From NCBI GenBank assembly GCA_016869735.1, contig VGDL01000029.1, forward strand, positions 1 through 46,133: a stretch of DNA of 46,133 nt, given 5' to 3'. How positions within the stretch are numbered: position 1 is the first letter of the stretch; each line of letters starts with the position of its first letter. This DNA comes from Alphaproteobacteria bacterium. GTDB taxonomy: Bacteria > Pseudomonadota > Alphaproteobacteria > Acetobacterales > Acetobacteraceae. A program made the position numbers and the translations under genes. The notes under the pieces are model-generated. The model had not been told where the DNA came from. It worked only from the letters and a program-made list of their open reading frames with translations, and did no database searches. Shown one piece after another: positions 35,321 through 44,488 of this stretch.

Positions 35321-36456
35321 CTTCCAATACGGCGCAAACCGCCATCCGCACTTCCTTCTCGGAATTCATCTCTCCGACTGAGGAATTGCTGGAAGAAGCG
35401 CGTCGTGGGCGCATGTTCATCCTGGTGGATGATGAAGACCGCGAGAATGAGGGCGATCTCGTGATCCCCGCGCAATTCGCGACGCCGGATGCGATCAATT
35501 TCATGGCGCGTTATGCGCGCGGCCTGATCTGCCTTTCCATGACGCGCGCGCGGGTTGATCAGCTGGGCCTGCCGCTGATGGCGCAATCCAATGGCACGCG
35601 GCATCAAACCGCCTTCACCGTTTCCATCGAAGCGCGTGATGGCGTGACCACTGGGATTTCGGCTGCGGATCGCGCGCGCACGGTCGCGGTTGCGATCAAT
35701 CCTGAATTGGGGCGTGAGCATATTGTCACCCCCGGCCATGTCTTTCCGCTGGTGGCGCGCGAAGGCGGCACTTTGGTGCGCGCGGGCCACACGGAAGCGG
35801 CAGTGGATTTCGCGCGGCTTGCGGGGCTCAATCCCTCCGGCGTGATTTGTGAGATCATGAATGATGACGGCACCATGGCGCGCATGCCGGATCTGGTGGC
35901 CTTTGCGCAGCATCATGGGCTGAAGCTTGGCACCATCGCCGATCTGATCGCGCATCGCCGCCGGACGGAAAAGCTGGTGCGCAGTGTTGAGGAAGGTGAG
36001 GTTGAACAGGCCATCGGCGGCACCTGGCGCGCCATTGTCTATGAAAGCACGGCTGCACCCGGAGAACATCTGGCGCTGGTCAAGGGTGATGTCAGCGGCG
36101 ATGCGCCCGTGCTGGTGCGCATGCATGCGGCGTCGCTGTTCCGCGAAATTGTCTCGGGCCGCGGGCTTGGCGATTTGCATGCGGCAATGCGCATGATTGA
36201 AGCCGCAGGGCGCGGTGTGGTGGTGCTGCTGCGCGATCCGCGCCCCGATGCGCTTTCCATTCGCCTGAAGCGCGGGCCGAGCCATGCGATTGCGCCGGAG
36301 ATTCGCGATTACGGCATTGGCGCGCAAATCCTGGATGATTTGGGCGTGAAGCGCATCATTCGGCTTTCGAATAATCCGCGCCCGCTGATCGGGCTTGAAG
36401 GCTATGGGTTGCAAGTACTGGAAACCCGGCCCCTTCCTTCGGAGAAAACGCCATGA
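35317..36456 (+). CDS. ribBA: DHBP synthase fused to an inactive-looking GTP cyclohydrolase II domain (RibBA/RibBX)
   Basis: A 379-residue fusion. Residues about 20-215 form an intact 3,4-dihydroxy-2-butanone-4-phosphate synthase: [50 protein letters not shown] and [12 protein letters not shown]. It makes the four-carbon donor from ribulose 5-phosphate. Residues about 225-375 align in order with GTP cyclohydrolase II ([16 protein letters not shown], the [11 protein letters not shown] region). However, the three zinc cysteines of the SECLTGD...RCDCG region are absent ([20 protein letters not shown] here), and the QEGR(G/N) segment is replaced by LLRDPRPD. The second domain therefore cannot be a normal cyclohydrolase II. 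Such RibBX-type fusions are known in Proteobacteria. Confidence 0.93.
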   Translation: MTSNTAQTAIRTSFSEFISPTEELLEEARRGRMFILVDDEDRENEGDLVIPAQFATPDAINFMARYARGLICLSMTRARVDQLGLPLMAQSNGTRHQTAFTVSIEARDGVTTGISAADRARTVAVAINPELGREHIVTPGHVFPLVAREGGTLVRAGHTEAAVDFARLAGLNPSGVICEIMNDDGTMARMPDLVAFAQHHGLKLGTIADLIAHRRRTEKLVRSVEEGEVEQAIGGTWRAIVYESTAAPGEHLALVKGDVSGDAPVLVRMHAASLFREIVSGRGLGDLHAAMRMIEAAGRGVVVLLRDPRPDALSIRLKRGPSHAIAPEIRDYGIGAQILDDLGVKRIIRLSNNPRPLIGLEGYGLQVLETRPLPSEKTP

Positions 36457-36935
36457 GCACGATCAATTCCCCCACCAAGGGCCGCGCGCATCTGGCGGGC
36501 GATGCGCCGCGCATTCTGGTAATCCAGGCGCCCTATTACCGCAATGTTGTCGAAGGCATGCGGCTTGGCGCCATGGCGGTGTTTCAGGATTTGAAGGCCG
36601 AGGTGGAAACCGTGGATGTTGCCGGCGGGTTTGAATTGCCCGCCGCGCTGCGCATGGCAATGAAGGCCAGGCGCCGCTGGGATGGCTATTTGCTTTTGGG
36701 CTGCGTGGTGAAGGGTGAGACGGATCACTACACCTTCATCTGTGACGCGATCTGCAAGGGTGTGATGGATCTGGCGGTGGAAAATGGCGCGCCGATTGGC
36801 TTTGGCTTGCTGACGGTGGATAGCCTGGCGCAGGCGGAAGCGCGTTCGCGCCCTGATCGCATGAATAAGGGAATTGAAGCGGCGCATGCGCTGGTCGCGC
36901 AAATCGCCCTGGCGCGAGGTTGGGGGCTGGCATGA
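36453..36935 (+). CDS. ribH: 6,7-dimethyl-8-ribityllumazine synthase
   Basis: A 160-residue lumazine synthase that condenses the RibB product with the pyrimidine from RibD. Conserved pieces are ILVIQAPYYRNVVEGMRLGA, VAGGFELPAALRMAM, GCVVKGETDHYTFICDA with the catalytic His, and FGLLTVDSLAQAEARS. Starts within the ribBA stop (ATGA) and its own stop overlaps the nusB start in the same way. Confidence 0.96.
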   Translation: MSTINSPTKGRAHLAGDAPRILVIQAPYYRNVVEGMRLGAMAVFQDLKAEVETVDVAGGFELPAALRMAMKARRRWDGYLLLGCVVKGETDHYTFICDAICKGVMDLAVENGAPIGFGLLTVDSLAQAEARSRPDRMNKGIEAAHALVAQIALARGWGLA

Positions 36936-37426
36936 AGGCCGAAAGGCGCGCGCCTGCGCGCCCACGTACCGGCGCCCGCGTTGCCGCGGTGCAGGCGCTA
37001 TTCCAAAGTGAGCATACGGGTGAAAGTGTTGAAACAGTCGCGGATCAATTCATCCGCCACCGTATCGGCGCGCCCAGCGGCCCAATTGAATTTGAAGAAG
37101 GCGGCGTGCCGGAAGCACATATTCCACTGTTCCAGGCGATCCTGAAGCAAGTCGCGGATAACGCCGAAGCCGCTGATGCCGCCATTATGGATTGCTTGCA
37201 AAAGGGTTGGACTCTGGATCGGCTTGACCCCGTATTGCGCGCCTTGCTGCGTGCGGCAACAGGTGAGCTGATGCAGGCGCATGAACCGCCGGCGCGTGTG
37301 GTGATCAACGAATATTTGGATATCGCGGCGGGTTTCCTGGATGAGGAAGCAACCCGCTTTGCCAATGGCATGCTGGATACGCTGGCGCATCGGCTGCGCC
37401 CGGCGGATTTCGCACCAGGCGCCTGA
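36932..37426 (+). CDS. nusB: Transcription antitermination factor NusB
   Basis: A 164-residue all-helical factor that with NusE (S10) binds boxA RNA and promotes rRNA antitermination. Visible segments are ARVAAVQALFQSEHTGES at the start, then WTLDRLDPVLRALLRAATGE, VVINEYLDIAAGFLDEEATR and FANGMLDTLAHRL, the family C-terminal signature. ATG 36932 overlaps the ribH stop (ATGA). Co-location with ribH is a common bacterial arrangement. Confidence 0.95.
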   Translation: MKAERRAPARPRTGARVAAVQALFQSEHTGESVETVADQFIRHRIGAPSGPIEFEEGGVPEAHIPLFQAILKQVADNAEAADAAIMDCLQKGWTLDRLDPVLRALLRAATGELMQAHEPPARVVINEYLDIAAGFLDEEATRFANGMLDTLAHRLRPADFAPGA

Positions 37427-37434
37427 AGCGCGCC

Positions 37435-38400
37435 ATGGGCCTGCCCCGCGAATTTGTCCTGATCGCGCGGCATTTCCGACCGCTGGCGGGTGAGGGCGCG
37501 CTCGATCTGAGTGACGATGCCGCGTTGCTGACGCCGCCCGCGGGGGAGCAATTGGTGCTGGCGGCCGATGCGCTGGTGGAAAGCGTGCATTTCCTGCCCA
37601 ATGATCCGCCCGGCATGATTGCGCGCAAATTGCTTCGGGTGAATCTATCCGATCTTGCGGCGATGGGCGCGGCGCCGCTTGGTTATCTGATGACCACGGC
37701 CTTTAGGCGCGGCACGCCTGATACCTGGATTGCGGATTTCGTCGCGGGCCTCGCGGAAGATCAGCAGCGGTTTGGCTTGGCGGTATTGGGCGGTGATACG
37801 GTGGCCACACCCGGCCCCGCCTGTTTTTCGCTGACCATTATCGGAGCCGTGCCGCCAGGGCAGGCTTTGCATCGGCGTGGTGCGCGCATTGGTGATGAGA
37901 TTTGGGTCTCCGGCAGTATTGGCGATGCCGCGCTGGGGTTGCGCGTGCTGCAAGGCAAACTCCCTGCCGATGCGGAAGGGCATTTGGCGCAGCGTTATCG
38001 CTTGCCGGAACCGCGCTTGGCCTTGGGGCAGGCATTGCGCGGTGTGGCGCGGGCGGCGATGGATGTCTCGGATGGGTTGGTGCAGGATTTGGGGCATCTT
38101 TGCCGCGCGGCGGGATGCGGGGCAGAGATTATCGCTGATGCTGTACCGCTTTCCCCCGCTGCGCGCGCCGCGCTTGCTGCCGATGCAGCGCTGCTGCCGC
38201 TGATCCTGACCGGTGGCGACGATTACGAATTGCTCTTTGCCGCCGCGCCTGAAGATGCTGAAGCGGTGCAGGCCGCCAGCATCAAGGCCGGCGTACCGGT
38301 GGCGCGGCTTGGGCGTTTTGTGGCGGGTGATGGCGTTGTGGTGCGTGATGGCTCAGGTGTCGCCATCACGCTGCCACAAGGTGGCTGGAGCCATTTCTGA
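37435..38400 (+). CDS. thiL: Thiamine-monophosphate kinase
   Basis: A 321-residue ATP-dependent kinase making thiamine diphosphate from thiamine monophosphate. It shows SDDAALLTPPAGEQLVLAAD, the metal-binding LVESVHF, RKLLRVNLSDLAAMGA, LAVLGGDTVATPG, MDVSDGLVQDLGHLCRAAG and LILTGGDDYELLFA, all in family order. Starts 8 bases after nusB, the last gene of the operon; a flavin-reductase gene converges on it with a 6-base gap and no clear terminator. Confidence 0.95.
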   Translation: MGLPREFVLIARHFRPLAGEGALDLSDDAALLTPPAGEQLVLAADALVESVHFLPNDPPGMIARKLLRVNLSDLAAMGAAPLGYLMTTAFRRGTPDTWIADFVAGLAEDQQRFGLAVLGGDTVATPGPACFSLTIIGAVPPGQALHRRGARIGDEIWVSGSIGDAALGLRVLQGKLPADAEGHLAQRYRLPEPRLALGQALRGVARAAMDVSDGLVQDLGHLCRAAGCGAEIIADAVPLSPAARAALAADAALLPLILTGGDDYELLFAAAPEDAEAVQAASIKAGVPVARLGRFVAGDGVVVRDGSGVAITLPQGGWSHF

Positions 38401-38406
38401 TTTGAA

Positions 38407-39039
38407 CTACTTATCCCGCTGCCCCGGCGCGTAACCGCCGCCATCGGTGGGGCGCAGCGCTTCGAACATTTCTGTCACCGCGGCGTAATCGCGATACCCG
38501 CAGCGCGCGAGCGGCTGCACCTTGGCGGTGTCAAACCGGCCATCGGTGATAAACGCCTCATCTATATGCACGCCGACCACCTGGCCGATGATGATCCAGC
38601 CCTTGAGCGGCGCGCCATTCACGTCCTGCAATTGCATGGAATGCGTCACCTTGCATTCCAAGGCGGCCGGCGCGGCAGCCACGCGCGGTGCCTTCACAAT
38701 GCGGCAGGGCGCGGTGGCAAGGCCGGCGGCTTCGAATTCGCTGACACCTTCGGGCAGTGTGTCTGAGGAGATGTTCATCGCATCAAACAAGGGCCGGGTG
38801 CAAAGGTTGAAGACAAACTCCCCGGTGGCAATCGCGTTCGCCGCGCTGTGCTTCATGCTTTCGCTGGTAAAGGCCAGCATGGGCGGGCTGGAATGCACGG
38901 CGTTGAAAAAGCTGTAAGGCGCCAGATTGGGCCGGCCTTGTTTGTCGAGGCTGGAAATCCAGCCAATCGGGCGCGGCGCGATAATGGCCTTGAAGGGATC
39001 ATGCGGCAGGCCATGGCCCAGATGCGGCTCGTAGAACAT
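38407..39039 (-). CDS. Flavin reductase-like (split-barrel FMN-binding) protein
   Basis: A 210-residue protein of the flavin-reductase/DIM6-NTAB group. Features are the N-terminal IIAPRPIGWISSLDKQGRPN, APYSFFNAVHSSPPMLAFTS, a GEFVFNL segment and the C-terminal VQPLARCGYRDYAAV. It binds FMN and may deliver reduced flavin to a monooxygenase or act as an oxidoreductase itself. No partner oxygenase is adjacent, and the role is unspecified. Confidence 0.85.
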   Translation of the reverse strand: MFYEPHLGHGLPHDPFKAIIAPRPIGWISSLDKQGRPNLAPYSFFNAVHSSPPMLAFTSESMKHSAANAIATGEFVFNLCTRPLFDAMNISSDTLPEGVSEFEAAGLATAPCRIVKAPRVAAAPAALECKVTHSMQLQDVNGAPLKGWIIIGQVVGVHIDEAFITDGRFDTAKVQPLARCGYRDYAAVTEMFEALRPTDGGGYAPGQRDK

Positions 39040-39211
39040 GCGAAAGCCTTTCTTGCGGTCGCATCTGCTGTAACCCTGACGGCGGATTCAGGGAAGCGTT
39101 GAGTATTTCCCGGCCAAGCCTATGGGTGATCTAGTAAGGCTGTGCCTCATCCACATTTCTGCCAAAGTACGAGTGGTGACAAAAGGGACCTGCCCCCCTA
39201 GCTCTACAGTC

Positions 39212-39769
39212 ATGAGCGCCCAAATCCTCCTCATCCGCCACGGACAATCCACTTTCAACGCGATATTCGACCGAGCCAATGTCGATCCGATGCACTTCGA
39301 TGCGCCGCTCTCGCCCCATGGCAGGCAGCAGGTTGATCTCGCCCGGCAAAAATTGGCAATGCTGCCGCCACCAGACTTGGTGATCTGCTCGCCACTCACG
39401 CGGGCAATAGAAACTACGCTTGGGCTTTTCGGGAATTCTGAAATACCCATCACCGTAACCTGCCGTCATCGAGAGCGATTAGGGAATAGTTGTGATGTCG
39501 GGCGCCCGCCTAGCGTGCTGGCCACCGCGTTTCCAATGCTATCATTCGAGCATTTGCGTGACCCATGGTGGCATCAAGGCGAACCAGATAAGCGGGGAGT
39601 ACCGGTCGAGCCCGAGGAGATTTTTTTGAGGCGCGTAGAAGAATTCCGGACTTGGATGGGCGCCCAGCATGGGCGCTTGGCTGTCGTCGGACATGGGACG
39701 TTTTTCCATCGCCTCACTGGAGTGCATTTCGAAAACTGCGGGATGGTTGATTGGAACCCAAGCTCTTAG
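39212..39769 (+). CDS. Histidine phosphatase superfamily protein, atypical composition
   Basis: A 185-residue phosphoglycerate-mutase-like phosphatase. The catalytic motif LIRHGQS with His10 starts the protein; DLVICSPLTRAIETTLGLFG is the second arginine/serine block, and RLAVVGHGTFFHRLTG holds the second His. Start ATG 39212 was chosen because the longer frame adds 30 residues before the invariant N-terminal strand. No good ribosome binding site is visible. The DNA from about 39100 to 39890 is less GC-rich than its surroundings, which suggests acquisition. The substrate is unknown. Confidence 0.8.
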   Translation: MSAQILLIRHGQSTFNAIFDRANVDPMHFDAPLSPHGRQQVDLARQKLAMLPPPDLVICSPLTRAIETTLGLFGNSEIPITVTCRHRERLGNSCDVGRPPSVLATAFPMLSFEHLRDPWWHQGEPDKRGVPVEPEEIFLRRVEEFRTWMGAQHGRLAVVGHGTFFHRLTGVHFENCGMVDWNPSS

Positions 39770-39899
39770 CCGTCCGGTCCAGCCGTTTTACTGCGTTCTG
39801 ACCCGAAAGAATGGCTCCGCCAATCTTCTTGGCTGTATTTCGCACTTTCGTGAACGATTTTGCATGGCTTGAAACTGTTCCAGGGTGCAAAGGTGGGCG

Positions 39900-40790
39900 A
39901 TGAACCCGAAACTCATCCTGGGGCTGGCCTTCGGCCTTGCTTCCGCCCTGATCTGGGGCGGCCATGCGGTGGTGGCGCGCCCCGTATTGGCGGATGGCAG
40001 CTTCGGCAGTTTTGATCTGGCGGCGTTTCGCTACGGTGTCGGCATGATGGCGCTGCTGCCCTTTGCCTGGGCGGCGCGAGCCACGCTGCTGCGGCTTGGG
40101 CTCAAGCGCATTCTGTTGCTCGCGCTGTTTGGCGGCGCGCCCAATCTGCTGCTGTTCCTGGTGGCGCTGGTCTATGCGCCCGCTTCACATGGCGGGACGA
40201 TTGCGCCCATGACCTCACCCATTGTGGGGGCGATCCTTGCGATACCGCTGCTGAAGGAATGGCCCACGCGCGGGCGGGCCTTGGCGCTGACTGTCATGGT
40301 GATAGGCGTGCTCATGATCGGCTGGGATGGCGTGATGGGGGATTACCCCGGCGCCTGGCGCGGCGATTTGCTGCTGATGGCATCCGGCGCCACCTGGGCA
40401 GTGTTTACCCTGCTGCTGCGCCGCTGGCAGGTGCCGGCCATTTCCGCCACGGCGGCCATCACTATTGTCTCGGGCCTTGCGATCCTGCCCTTCTGGCTGC
40501 CGCTGCGCGCGGCCGAGGTATTCGCCATGCCGGCGGGGCTGGTGCTGTTCCACCTGATTGCTCAGGGGCTGGTGCTGGGCTGTGTGGCGATGTTCTTCTT
40601 TGCCCGCGCGGTGGAACTGCTGGGGGCAACGCGGGCGGCGACACTTTCCGTCATGGTGCCGGTGGTGGCGCTGCTATTGGCGGGGCTTTGGTTGCGCGAA
40701 CCGCTATCCCTGCTGCAAATTCTGGGGGCGGGCTTGGCCGTTGCCGGGATGCTCGCCGCGGTGCTGTTCACCGGAAGGAAAAGCGCATGA
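39900..40790 (+). CDS. DMT-superfamily (EamA) transporter
   Basis: A 296-residue inner-membrane protein with ten predicted spans arranged as two EamA repeats: LAFGLASALIWGGHAVVARP opens the first and GDLLLMASGATWAVFTLLLR the second. Conserved pieces are AASHGGT-like PASHGGTIAPMTSPIVGAIL and EPLSLLQILGAGLAVAGMLA. ATG 39900 has the ribosome binding site AAGGTGGG. Probable exporter of small metabolites; substrate unknown. Confidence 0.85.
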   Translation: MNPKLILGLAFGLASALIWGGHAVVARPVLADGSFGSFDLAAFRYGVGMMALLPFAWAARATLLRLGLKRILLLALFGGAPNLLLFLVALVYAPASHGGTIAPMTSPIVGAILAIPLLKEWPTRGRALALTVMVIGVLMIGWDGVMGDYPGAWRGDLLLMASGATWAVFTLLLRRWQVPAISATAAITIVSGLAILPFWLPLRAAEVFAMPAGLVLFHLIAQGLVLGCVAMFFFARAVELLGATRAATLSVMVPVVALLLAGLWLREPLSLLQILGAGLAVAGMLAAVLFTGRKSA

Positions 40791-40811
40791 ATGCCATGAG
40801 CAGTTTTCAAG

Positions 40812-40870
40812 CCAAGTGGAATCACTTGGCGACTCGGAAAATGCGATCAAATAAAAGGCTAGAGCATGTC
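40812..40870. repeat. Intergenic palindrome-containing element
   Basis: Holds a perfect 7-bp inverted repeat CCAAGTG-GAAT-CACTTGG (40812-40829) followed by AAAATGCGATCAAATAAAAG and CTAGAGCATG. From memory this resembles short intergenic repeats found in many copies in alphaproteobacterial genomes, but only one copy is seen here. It lies in the 120-base gap before the flavoprotein gene and could also contribute to transcription termination or a promoter. Confidence 0.45.
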
Positions 40871-40910
40871 TGGTGAGCTGATGCGAAGCAGGCATGCCCT
40901 AGGAACGCCG

Positions 40911-42197
40911 ATGCCCCCCAGCCTTTGGGCCGCCACTGCGCCCGCGCCCCCCGTAACGGAACCGCTGCTGGGCGAGGCGCGCACGGGCGTTGCGGTGGTG
41001 GGTGCTGGCTTCACCGGGCTATCGGCAGCGCTGCATTTGGCCGAAGCCGGCGTGCCGGTGACCGTGCTGGAGGGCGCAGAAATCGGCTGGGGCGCTTCCG
41101 GGCGCAATAACGGCCAAGTCATTCCCAATATGTCGCGCCTTGATCCCGATGCGATTGTGGCGAGTGTCGCGCGCGAACACGGCGGGCGCGACAAGGGCGA
41201 GGAATTGGTCGGGCTGATCCGCGACAGCGCATCCCTGGTATTTGACCTGATCCGCAAGCACGACATCCAGGCCGAGGCAGTAAAAAATGGCTGGATTCAG
41301 CCGGCGCATCGGCCTTCGCGCATGAAGCTCGCCGCATCGCGGGTGGAACAATGGGGCCGCCGCGGTGCGCCGGTGCGCATGGTGGATCGGGCGGAGATGG
41401 CCTCCCTCGCCGGCACAGACTACTGGCATGGCGGGTGGGAGAATAAGACCGGCGGGCGGATCAATCCGCTGGGCTATGCGCGCGGCCTGGCGGCGGCGGC
41501 GATGCGTGCGGGGGCGGTGGTGCATACCGGCAGCCCGGTGCGCGCGATCCGCCAGGAACCCAGCGGCTGGGCGGTGGAAACCCCGCGTGGCGTATTGCAT
41601 GCGGAACGCGTGATCATCGCGACCCATGCCTATACGGGCGATTTCTGGCCGGGGTTGAAGCACAGCATTGTGCCGGTGCGGTCATACCAGATGGGCACAT
41701 CGGTACTGTCGGATAATGTGCGGAAATCCATCCTGCCGCAGGGGCATGCGCTGTCGGATACGCAGGGTGATCTGTATTTCTATCGCTTCGATGCGAATGG
41801 CCGGCTGGTGACCGGTGGCGGCTTGATCGTGCCCTTTGGCTGGGAAGGGCGCATTCGCGCGCGCATCACGGAACGGGTGAAGCGCGTTTTTCCGCAGATT
41901 GGCGATGTGCAATTCGATTACATCTGGTGGGGTTATGTCGCCGCCACCGATGACAAGATGCCGCATGTCTATGAATTGGCGCCGGGCGTGCTGACCTGGA
42001 CCGGCTGCAATGGCCGCGGCGTGGCTTTGGCGACGGCGCTTGGGCGCGAATTGGCCAGGGCGAGCAATGGCACGGCCTTGGCCGATATTGCCGCGCCGGT
42101 CGAAAAGAAGCTCCGCCGCATTGCCGGCCATGAATTCCGCGCCTTTGGCATTGCCTGGACCATGGCGCAGAATCGCTTGCGTGATGGGCGGGATTGA
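40911..42197 (+). CDS. FAD-dependent amine oxidoreductase (DAO / PuuB-like)
   Basis: A 428-residue flavoprotein of the D-amino-acid-oxidase-fold group, close in form to gamma-glutamylputrescine oxidase. It begins PPSLWAATAPAPP, then VAVVGAGFTGLSAALHLAEA with the FAD-binding Gly31-Gly36, IGWGASGRNNGQVIPN, and near the end WTGCNGRGVALATALGRELA. ATG 40911 is preferred over an ATG at 40866: AGGAA lies 5 bases upstream, the family N-terminus fits, and the earlier start lies in the intergenic repeat. Likely oxidises an amine or imino acid, perhaps in polyamine use. Confidence 0.85.
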   Translation: MPPSLWAATAPAPPVTEPLLGEARTGVAVVGAGFTGLSAALHLAEAGVPVTVLEGAEIGWGASGRNNGQVIPNMSRLDPDAIVASVAREHGGRDKGEELVGLIRDSASLVFDLIRKHDIQAEAVKNGWIQPAHRPSRMKLAASRVEQWGRRGAPVRMVDRAEMASLAGTDYWHGGWENKTGGRINPLGYARGLAAAAMRAGAVVHTGSPVRAIRQEPSGWAVETPRGVLHAERVIIATHAYTGDFWPGLKHSIVPVRSYQMGTSVLSDNVRKSILPQGHALSDTQGDLYFYRFDANGRLVTGGGLIVPFGWEGRIRARITERVKRVFPQIGDVQFDYIWWGYVAATDDKMPHVYELAPGVLTWTGCNGRGVALATALGRELARASNGTALADIAAPVEKKLRRIAGHEFRAFGIAWTMAQNRLRDGRD

Positions 42198-42206
42198 CCC
42201 GCCTGT

Positions 42207-42234
42207 TTGCTGGTTCTGTGCCGCTGCTGATAAA
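42207..42234 (+). promoter_or_regulatory. Possible sigma-70 promoter of the fumarase operon
   Basis: TTGCTG and GATAAA separated by 16 bases lie 61 bases upstream of the fumarase start, in the only gap before that gene. Match to the consensus is partial and no independent evidence exists. Confidence 0.25.
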
Positions 42235-42295
42235 AGGTTTCTTGAAAAACGCGGCCATCGAGCCGCGAATAGGTTGATGGTTGGAGAGAAAGCCA

Positions 42296-43957
42296 ATGAC
42301 ACCGCCGCTTGATGCCGCCGCCCCGGCGCGCCCGGAAAATTTCCGCTATTCGCCCATGTTTCCGCTCGGCGCCGATACCACGCCCTGGCGTAAGCTGCCG
42401 ATTGAAGGCATCTCCACCATGCAGGTGGAAGGCAAGACCGTTTTGAAGGTGAAGCCCGCCGCGCTGGAAGCCCTCGCCTTCCAGGCCTGCAAGGATGTGT
42501 CCCATTTGCTACGCCCGGCGCATCTGGCGCAGCTTGCAAAGATTCTGCAGGACCCGGAAGCGAGTGCGAATGATCGCTTCGTGGCACTCGACCTTTTGAA
42601 AAACGCCAATATCGCCGCCGGCGGTGTTTTGCCCATGTGCCAGGATACCGGCACCGCGATTGTCTTCGGCAAAAAAGGCCAGCGCGTTTGGGTGGAAGGC
42701 GATGAGGAAGAAGCGCTGTCCTACGGCGTGCATCGCACCTATACGGAGACCAATCTGCGCTATTCGCAAATGGCGCCGATCACGATGTATGAGGAAAAGA
42801 ATACCGGCAATAATTTGCCTGTCGAGTTTTCCATCATGGCGCAGCCCGGCGAGTATCACGCCGATGAACTGCATTTGATGTTTGTGCTGAAAGGCGGCGG
42901 TTCCGCCAACAAGACCTTCCTGTTCCAACAAACCCGCGCCGTGCTGAACAAGCCGAAGCTGCTCGCGTTTCTGGAAGAGAAGATCAAGACACTCGGCACC
43001 AGCGCCTGCCCGCCTTATCATTTGGCGATTGTCATTGGCGGCACCAGCGCGGAAGCGACGCTCAAGACCGTGAAGCTGGCCAGCACGAAATGGCTGGATG
43101 CGCTGCCGAATTCGGGTGATCTTTCCGGCCATGCCTTCCGCGATACGGAGCTGGAAGCGGAAGTGCATAAGCTCACGCAAAACCTTGGCATTGGCGCGCA
43201 ATTCGGCGGCAAGTATTTCTGCCATGATGTGCGCGTGGTGCGGCTGGCGCGGCATGGCGCGAGCCTGCCGATTGGCATTGGCGTTTCCTGTTCGGCAGAT
43301 CGGCAGATCAAGGCGAAGATCACGCCGGAAGGCGTTTTCGTCGAAGATCTGGAACATGACCCGGCGAAGTATTTGCCGGAAGCAACCGCCGATATCCTGA
43401 ATGGGGAGGTGGTGAAGATCGACCTGTCGCGCCCCATGAGCGATATCCGCGCCACCCTGTCCAAATACCCGGTGAAAACCCGCGTCAGCCTGACCGGCAC
43501 CATGGTGGTCGCGCGTGACATTGCGCATGCGAAATTGCAGGAACGGCTCGATGCCGGGCAGGGTCTGCCGCAATATATGAAGGATCACCCGGTTTATTAC
43601 GCAGGGCCAGCGAAAACGCCGACCGGCATGGCAACAGGTTCCTTCGGCCCGACCACGGCAGGCCGGATGGATTCCTATGTGGAAGCCTTCCAGCGCGCCG
43701 GCGGTTCCATGGTGATGCTGGCCAAGGGCAATCGTTCCAAGGCTGTGTTGAATGCCTGCAAGAATTACGGCGGCTTTTATCTTGGTTCGGTCGGTGGCCC
43801 GGCGGCGCGCCTCGCGCAGGACTGCATCAAAAAGGTCGAAGTGCTGGAATACCCGGAACTTGGCATGGAAGCAGTCTGGCGGATTGAGGTTGAGGATTTC
43901 CCGGCCTTCATCGTCATGGATGACAAGGGCAATGATTTCTATGAGGGGCTGGAGTGA
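42296..43957 (+). CDS. fumA: Class I (iron-sulfur) fumarate hydratase
   Basis: A 553-residue oxygen-sensitive fumarase that interconverts fumarate and malate in the TCA cycle. The 4Fe-4S cysteines are apparent as Cys115 in [14 protein letters not shown], Cys238 in [15 protein letters not shown] and Cys332 in [11 protein letters not shown]. The N-terminal alpha and C-terminal beta domains are fused, as in FumA/FumB; the latter includes LSLTGTM-like [15 protein letters not shown] and [14 protein letters not shown] 42296 has the GGAGAGAAAG ribosome binding site; a TTG 15 bases upstream is less likely. Start of a close-packed rightward cluster. Confidence 0.95.
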   Translation: MTPPLDAAAPARPENFRYSPMFPLGADTTPWRKLPIEGISTMQVEGKTVLKVKPAALEALAFQACKDVSHLLRPAHLAQLAKILQDPEASANDRFVALDLLKNANIAAGGVLPMCQDTGTAIVFGKKGQRVWVEGDEEEALSYGVHRTYTETNLRYSQMAPITMYEEKNTGNNLPVEFSIMAQPGEYHADELHLMFVLKGGGSANKTFLFQQTRAVLNKPKLLAFLEEKIKTLGTSACPPYHLAIVIGGTSAEATLKTVKLASTKWLDALPNSGDLSGHAFRDTELEAEVHKLTQNLGIGAQFGGKYFCHDVRVVRLARHGASLPIGIGVSCSADRQIKAKITPEGVFVEDLEHDPAKYLPEATADILNGEVVKIDLSRPMSDIRATLSKYPVKTRVSLTGTMVVARDIAHAKLQERLDAGQGLPQYMKDHPVYYAGPAKTPTGMATGSFGPTTAGRMDSYVEAFQRAGGSMVMLAKGNRSKAVLNACKNYGGFYLGSVGGPAARLAQDCIKKVEVLEYPELGMEAVWRIEVEDFPAFIVMDDKGNDFYEGLE

Positions 43958-44202
43958 GCGCCACAGAGGATCGTCGCCTGCCGGCGCGTTTCACACTGCC
44001 GGTGACGGGCTTTATCCTCACGGGGATCATGACCATTGTGATCTCCGGCGTCTCAACGCTGCTGGCTTTGGGGCTGGGGGCAGAGTTTCTCGCGCGTTGG
44101 CCGGTGGCCTGGATTTCATCCTGGATCATCGCCTTTCCAACCGTGTTGGTGGTGCTGCCGATGGTGCGGCGGATTGTCGCGCGCGTCGTCGCTCCGCCGT
44201 GA
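43954..44202 (+). CDS. DUF2798-type small membrane protein
   Basis: An 82-residue protein with two membrane spans: [20 protein letters not shown] and [20 protein letters not shown], joined by [13 protein letters not shown]. This layout matches the DUF2798 family. GTG start overlaps the fumarase stop by four bases, so it is translationally coupled. Function unknown; probably an inner-membrane protein. Confidence 0.8.
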   Translation: MSATEDRRLPARFTLPVTGFILTGIMTIVISGVSTLLALGLGAEFLARWPVAWISSWIIAFPTVLVVLPMVRRIVARVVAPP

Positions 44203-44215
44203 AAGGATCAAGCAG

Positions 44216-44473
44216 ATGCTGGCATTGAGACCAAATTGCGAATGCTGCGGGTGGGATTTGCCCCCCGAAAGCCGTGATGCGCTGATCTGTTCCTTTGAAT
44301 GCACCTGGTGTGTGGATTGCGCGCGCACAAAGCTACCCGGTGGGCTTTGCCCGAATTGCGGCGGGGAATTGCTGCGCCGCCCGATCAGACCGACGGATAA
44401 ATTGGCTAAGTTTCCAGCCTCCACCGAACGCAAATTCCGCCCGGAAAAATGCGGCGGACCAATCACCGCGTGA
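44216..44473 (+). CDS. DUF1272 zinc-ribbon protein
   Basis: An 85-residue protein with cysteine pairs typical of DUF1272: MLALRPNCECCGWDLPPES, then ICSFECTWCVDCA and GLCPNCGGELLRRPIRP. The eight or so cysteines probably bind zinc. ATG 44216 has AAAGGA 8 bases upstream and matches the family start. Function unknown; small size and metal site suggest a binding or accessory role. Confidence 0.85.
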   Translation: MLALRPNCECCGWDLPPESRDALICSFECTWCVDCARTKLPGGLCPNCGGELLRRPIRPTDKLAKFPASTERKFRPEKCGGPITA

Positions 44474-44488
44474 CAGGGACATAAAGCC

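Noticed and set aside
39714-39965. A minus-strand 83-codon frame crossing the gap after the phosphatase gene
   Set aside because: It overlaps both flanking plus-strand genes, has no ribosome binding site and no family resemblance.
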